A stretch of DNA of 64,000 nucleotides from Cryobacterium sp. Y82. Lineage in GTDB: Bacteria; Actinomycetota; Actinomycetes; Actinomycetales; Microbacteriaceae. Shown in pieces: positions 60,730 to 64,000 of the stretch. Both the position numbers and the translations under genes were made by a program. The DNA is taken from contig NZ_PJJJ01000037.1 in assembly GCF_002929495.1 (NCBI RefSeq), positions 62,001 through 126,000 of the forward strand, read 5' to 3'. How positions within the stretch are numbered: position 1 is the first letter of the stretch; every line of letters starts with the position of its first letter. Under the pieces are notes generated by a model. It saw only the letters and a program-made list of their open reading frames with translations, was not told where the DNA came from and did not search any database.

Positions 60730-63674
60730 CGGGTGACCTCCTCAATAGCCGTTGATGCGCCCTCTGGGGCGGTGTCCGGCCGCGGTCCGATCTCGTCGTT
60801 CTCGCTTTGCCGATCGATCTCGCTGCCGAGGCTGCGCAGAATGTCGTAGGTCAGGCCGATGACGACGAGGTAGACACCGATGTCAAAGATGGTCGAGGTG
60901 CCAAACGACAGGTCACCAAGCACGGGAACGGTCGCCGTGAAGTAGGCCGATTCGAGCGGGATACCGTCGGAGAACAGCGAGACGACGGCCATACCGACGG
61001 CGAGAATGACGCCGAGGCCGAGAAGCTTGCCCGGGTCGATCGGGGCGGCTTCGCTGAGCTCGTAGCGTCCGCCGGCGAGATACCGGGCCACGAGCGCCAG
61101 GCCTGCCAAAAGTCCGCCGGCGAATCCACCGCCGGGCAGGTTATGGCCGGCGAAAAGCAGGTAGATCGACACGATCATCGCGGGGTGGAAGAGCAGGCGC
61201 ACGAGCACTTCGATGAGAATCGACCGGCTGCGTGGATCATTTTTGCGCCCGGCGAGTAGAAAAGCCTGCCGGGTGACGGCGTGGCCCTCGCTCGAGAGTT
61301 CGGGATCGGCGACGACTCGGCGGCGGTTGGCCGCCGAGCGCAGGCTGCGGGATTCCTTCAGGCGCGGCACGACGGCGTTGCGACCCGAGACGAACAGCAG
61401 GCTCGCGACGCCGGTTGCGACGACGATGAGCACCGACACTTCGCCCATGGTGTCCCAGGCGCGTATGTCGACGAGCATCACGTTGACGATGTTGTCGCCG
61501 TGACCGTCTTCGACCGACAATCGGGGCAGGGCGCCGGCGATGCTCTCGAACTGGCGAGCGCCGAGCGCGATGAAGCCGACGGTTCCCATCACGAGGCCCA
61601 CGAGGCTGCCGATAAGCAGGCGGCGCTTGGGGCGCACCGGTTTGTTGTGCTGGGCGATGTTTGCGGGCAGGCGGCGCAGTACGAGCACGAAGATTACGAG
61701 GGTGATCGATTCGACCAGCGCCTGGGTGAGGGCGAGGTCGGGCGCGCCGTGAAAAGCGAACAGGACGACGAGGCCGTAACCGGTGACACCGGCAAGGATG
61801 ACCGCGGTCATCCGCTGCCCGACCCGGGCCGCCATGACCGCGCAGATGGCCATGATCAGCGCGATGAGTACCTGGCCGGGGTAGTCCCAGAGCACGATTG
61901 TGTCGGGCCAGGTGCGATTCACGAAGGCCGCAAAGCCGAGGGTGAGCACGAAAACGGTGAGGATGGTGCCGAGGTACTGCGGGAGCCCGCCACGCTGGGC
62001 AAAATGGGTGACCCGGGCCGCAAGACGGTCGACGCCGCGAATGGCCTTGCCGTAGCCGCGACCGGCATCGATAACGTCAGGAACCTTAGCCTGCAGCCGC
62101 AATACTCCGCGGCGAGCGCGGAACATAAGCGCTCCGAGCAGCAGAACAACTGCGCTCAGGTACAGCGCTGGTTCCAGCCCATGCCAGAGCGCCAGGTGAT
62201 ACGGCGGTTCGGTCAGGCTGCCAGCGCCCGGAACCGTGTCAGCGTAGGGCGCGAGCAACGGGTCAAGCACCGAGGCGAACAGGCCAAGGCCAATCGTCGC
62301 CACCGTGAGCACACCGGGGGCGAGAAGCGTGTCCCACGGGCTCGCGTGCAGCACCGTGACCGGCTGATCCTTGCGCGTTCCGAAAGCACCCCAGAAGAAA
62401 CGGATGCTGTAGGCCACGGTGAGAACGGATCCGACGGCGGTACCGACCAGCGCCGCAAAACCCCAGCCGGAACCGCCAACACCGGCGTCGAGCAATGAGG
62501 TGAACACGGCCTCCTTGGCGACGAAACCAAGTAGCGGTGGCAGGCCGGCCATCGACGCGACCGCCACGAGCGCGATAACGGCGAGCGCAGGGGCGCTGCG
62601 ACCGACCGCGCTGAGTTTGCGCCAGTCCCTTGTGCCGGCCCGGTGGTCGATGACGCCGACCACGAGAAAGAGTGTGGCCTTATACAACGCGTGCGCCAGC
62701 AGCAGTGCGGCACCGGCGAGCGCGGTGTCGCGGGTGTTGAACCCGATCGCGATCATGAGAAAGCCGAGCTGGCTGACCGTGCCGTAGGCGAGCAGCAGTT
62801 TGAGGTCATACTGGCGCAGCGCCCGCCAGGCGCCGACGACCATGGTCCAGACGCCAAGGGTGACGAGTACCGGCAGCCAGCCGTCGCTGTCGGCGTAGCC
62901 GGGGGCGAGGCGGGCGACGATGTAGATGCCGGCTTTGACCATGGCGGCGGCGTGCAGGTAGGCGCTGACCGGGGTCGGCGCGGCCATCGCTGCGGGGAGC
63001 CAGAAGTGGAACGGCACGAGCGCACTCTTGGAAAGCGCCCCGACCAGAATGAGCAGAATCGCCCAGGTGCCCATCTGGGTGGTCACCGGGTTCGCCACGA
63101 TATAGGCGAGGCTCGTGGTGCCGGAAGCGACCGAGATCATCACAACGCCGACCAGCATCACCAGGCCGCCGAAGGTCGTCACGATCAGGGCCTGCAGGGC
63201 GGCGCCGCGGCTCTCACGTTTGTGCGTGTAATGCCCGATCAAAAGGTAGGAGAGCACGCTCGTGATCTCCCAGAACATGAACATGATCACCAAGTCATCG
63301 GCGGTGACCAGCCCGTACATGGTGCCAGCGAAAGCGAGCAACAGCGCGGCGAACCGGCCGAGACTCGGCTCGTCATCGGTGAAGTAGCGGGCGCAGTACA
63401 CCAGTACGAGGGCGCCGATTCCCGTGACGACGAGGGCGAGCATCCAGGCCAGGGTGTCGACCCGAAAGGAGAGGCTGATGCCGAGCTGCGCAATCCACGG
63501 GATCGACTGGGTTACGGCCCCGCCCGTGGTGACCGTGGCCGTCTGGGTGAGCGTGTAGGCGAAGGCACCGGCCGGAAGCAGGGCGATCAGGTAGAAGACG
63601 CGGGTACCCAGATGCCGGGTGAGCCACGGCGTGAGTACCGACAACACGACGAATGCGAGAAGGAATGCAACCAT
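60726..63674 (-). CDS. mrpA: Na+/H+ antiporter subunit A with fused MrpB domain
   Basis: A 982-residue protein. Residues about 1-500 are the NuoL-like part with MFMFWEITSVLSYLLIGHYTHK, KSALVPFHFWLPAAMAAPTP and LLAYGTVSQLGFLMIAIG. The middle (about 590-780) holds the MrpA-specific DUF4040 region (FHGAPDLALTQALVES). The last 160 residues are an MnhB domain (HPAMIVSIYLLFAGHNLPGG). It anchors the Mrp complex, which expels Na+ in exchange for H+. GGAGG precedes the ATG. First gene of mrpA(B)CDEFG. Confidence 0.95.
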   Translation of the reverse strand: MVAFLLAFVVLSVLTPWLTRHLGTRVFYLIALLPAGAFAYTLTQTATVTTGGAVTQSIPWIAQLGISLSFRVDTLAWMLALVVTGIGALVLVYCARYFTDDEPSLGRFAALLLAFAGTMYGLVTADDLVIMFMFWEITSVLSYLLIGHYTHKRESRGAALQALIVTTFGGLVMLVGVVMISVASGTTSLAYIVANPVTTQMGTWAILLILVGALSKSALVPFHFWLPAAMAAPTPVSAYLHAAAMVKAGIYIVARLAPGYADSDGWLPVLVTLGVWTMVVGAWRALRQYDLKLLLAYGTVSQLGFLMIAIGFNTRDTALAGAALLLAHALYKATLFLVVGVIDHRAGTRDWRKLSAVGRSAPALAVIALVAVASMAGLPPLLGFVAKEAVFTSLLDAGVGGSGWGFAALVGTAVGSVLTVAYSIRFFWGAFGTRKDQPVTVLHASPWDTLLAPGVLTVATIGLGLFASVLDPLLAPYADTVPGAGSLTEPPYHLALWHGLEPALYLSAVVLLLGALMFRARRGVLRLQAKVPDVIDAGRGYGKAIRGVDRLAARVTHFAQRGGLPQYLGTILTVFVLTLGFAAFVNRTWPDTIVLWDYPGQVLIALIMAICAVMAARVGQRMTAVILAGVTGYGLVVLFAFHGAPDLALTQALVESITLVIFVLVLRRLPANIAQHNKPVRPKRRLLIGSLVGLVMGTVGFIALGARQFESIAGALPRLSVEDGHGDNIVNVMLVDIRAWDTMGEVSVLIVVATGVASLLFVSGRNAVVPRLKESRSLRSAANRRRVVADPELSSEGHAVTRQAFLLAGRKNDPRSRSILIEVLVRLLFHPAMIVSIYLLFAGHNLPGGGFAGGLLAGLALVARYLAGGRYELSEAAPIDPGKLLGLGVILAVGMAVVSLFSDGIPLESAYFTATVPVLGDLSFGTSTIFDIGVYLVVIGLTYDILRSLGSEIDRQSENDEIGPRPDTAPEGASTAIEEVTR

Positions 63675-64000
63675 GCGTCCTCCAGGCTTGTCAGGTCGGG
63701 GCGTGAAGATTTAGTCTACCCGCCAACAGACGGCACCCGAACGGGGAAGAGGGATGTCGGCGCCTCTCACAGCCGAGCTCAGGGGACCGCGGGGTAGGGT
63801 TACTTCATCCCCCCGGCCGACGTTGCCCGCCGCTAGAAGCGCGCGAGTGTACAGTTTCCGGCCACTTCCCGTGCCGCTCTCGACCGCTTCTTTGAATGCA
63901 CACTTGTTGTGTAGAAGTTGCTCCTGAGCGTCCGGCCAGCGAAATCGAGCACCGTTGTGAGCCCCTCCCGCGGCCAGAAGCCCTCCCCCACTCCCGCACC
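63675..64000. other. Gene-free stretch upstream of mrpA to the window end
   Basis: The 326 bases should hold the mrp promoter near 63700-63730 (minus-strand TAGACTAAAT is a possible -10 area). No convincing coding frame or RNA gene is seen in the remainder. A new gene may begin just beyond the window. Confidence 0.45.

Noticed and set aside
62643-63797. Rightward open frame opposite the start of mrpA
   Set aside because: Composition is typical of a shadow (Asp/His/Gln/Gly-rich) and mrpA is certain.
63805-63999. Short leftward open frame at the window end
   Set aside because: Arg/Ser-rich, no ribosome site, no recognisable motif; likely non-coding.

Overview
The window comes from a high-GC actinobacterium, most likely a member of the Microbacteriaceae (Cryobacterium-, Glaciihabitans- or Leifsonia-like). 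The evidence is the base composition, frequent GTG/TTG starts, ATGA/GTGA gene overlaps, a SigK/RskA pair, a seven-subunit-type Mrp antiporter with an MrpA-MrpB fusion, and the family-typical abundance of GGATGC/GCATCC. No phage, insertion sequence, integrase or CRISPR array is visible. One tRNA gene (Lys, anticodon TTT) is present.

Region 1 (1-22.8 kb) is a cell-surface or exopolysaccharide locus. A rightward operon (1484-10239) encodes a Wzy-like polymerase, a glycosyltransferase, a flippase fused to a polysaccharide pyruvyl transferase, a GT4 enzyme, a second pyruvyl transferase and a GT2 enzyme, with stop/start overlaps between most genes. A leftward operon (19579-14755) encodes a Wzz/BY-kinase-like chain-length ATPase, an Alg13/Alg14-like glycosyltransferase, a third pyruvyl transferase and a GT4 enzyme. 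Between them lie two paralogous secreted right-handed beta-helix proteins. Beyond the ATPase gene are a lipoprotein esterase, an acyltransferase and an LCP-family ligase. A second acyltransferase with an SGNH domain (24.7-26.9 kb) and a UDP-sugar dehydrogenase (29.3-30.7 kb) probably serve the same envelope pathway. Together these genes suggest a Wzx/Wzy-type polysaccharide that is pyruvylated and acylated.

Region 2 (22.9-34.4 kb) holds housekeeping and accessory genes: a HAD phosphatase, a flavin reductase-like protein, a zinc-ribbon protein, a YeiH-type exporter, an aminotransferase class IV enzyme, and sigK-rskA. Region 3 (34.4-38.7 kb) starts with tRNA-Lys and continues with a MarR regulator divergent from an amide-use cluster: a cytoplasmic AmiC-like binding protein, an APC permease and an acetamidase/formamidase.

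Region 4 (38.9-46.3 kb) has a PNPOx-like protein, an SGNH-GAF fusion, a DUF445 membrane protein, a CopB-type P-ATPase behind a CsoR-like operator, a probably frameshifted small gene and a two-part protein of unknown function. Region 5 (46.6-53.5 kb) has an EamA exporter divergent from a LysR regulator, a galactose module (epimerase and DeoR regulator leftward, galT-galK rightward) and a gamma carbonic anhydrase. Region 6 (53.6-57.3 kb) is glyA-folD under a ZTP riboswitch, plus a luciferase-like monooxygenase. Region 7 (57.4-63.7 kb) is the leftward mrpABCDEFG operon.

The intergenic regions are rich in structure. One palindromic GGGCCC repeat family occurs three times with compensatory base changes, a second repeat (ACTCACGGCTCGGCG) occurs at two loci, and several long perfect or near-perfect hairpins lie mostly where genes converge. 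Functional calls rest on motifs read by eye; no database search was possible.
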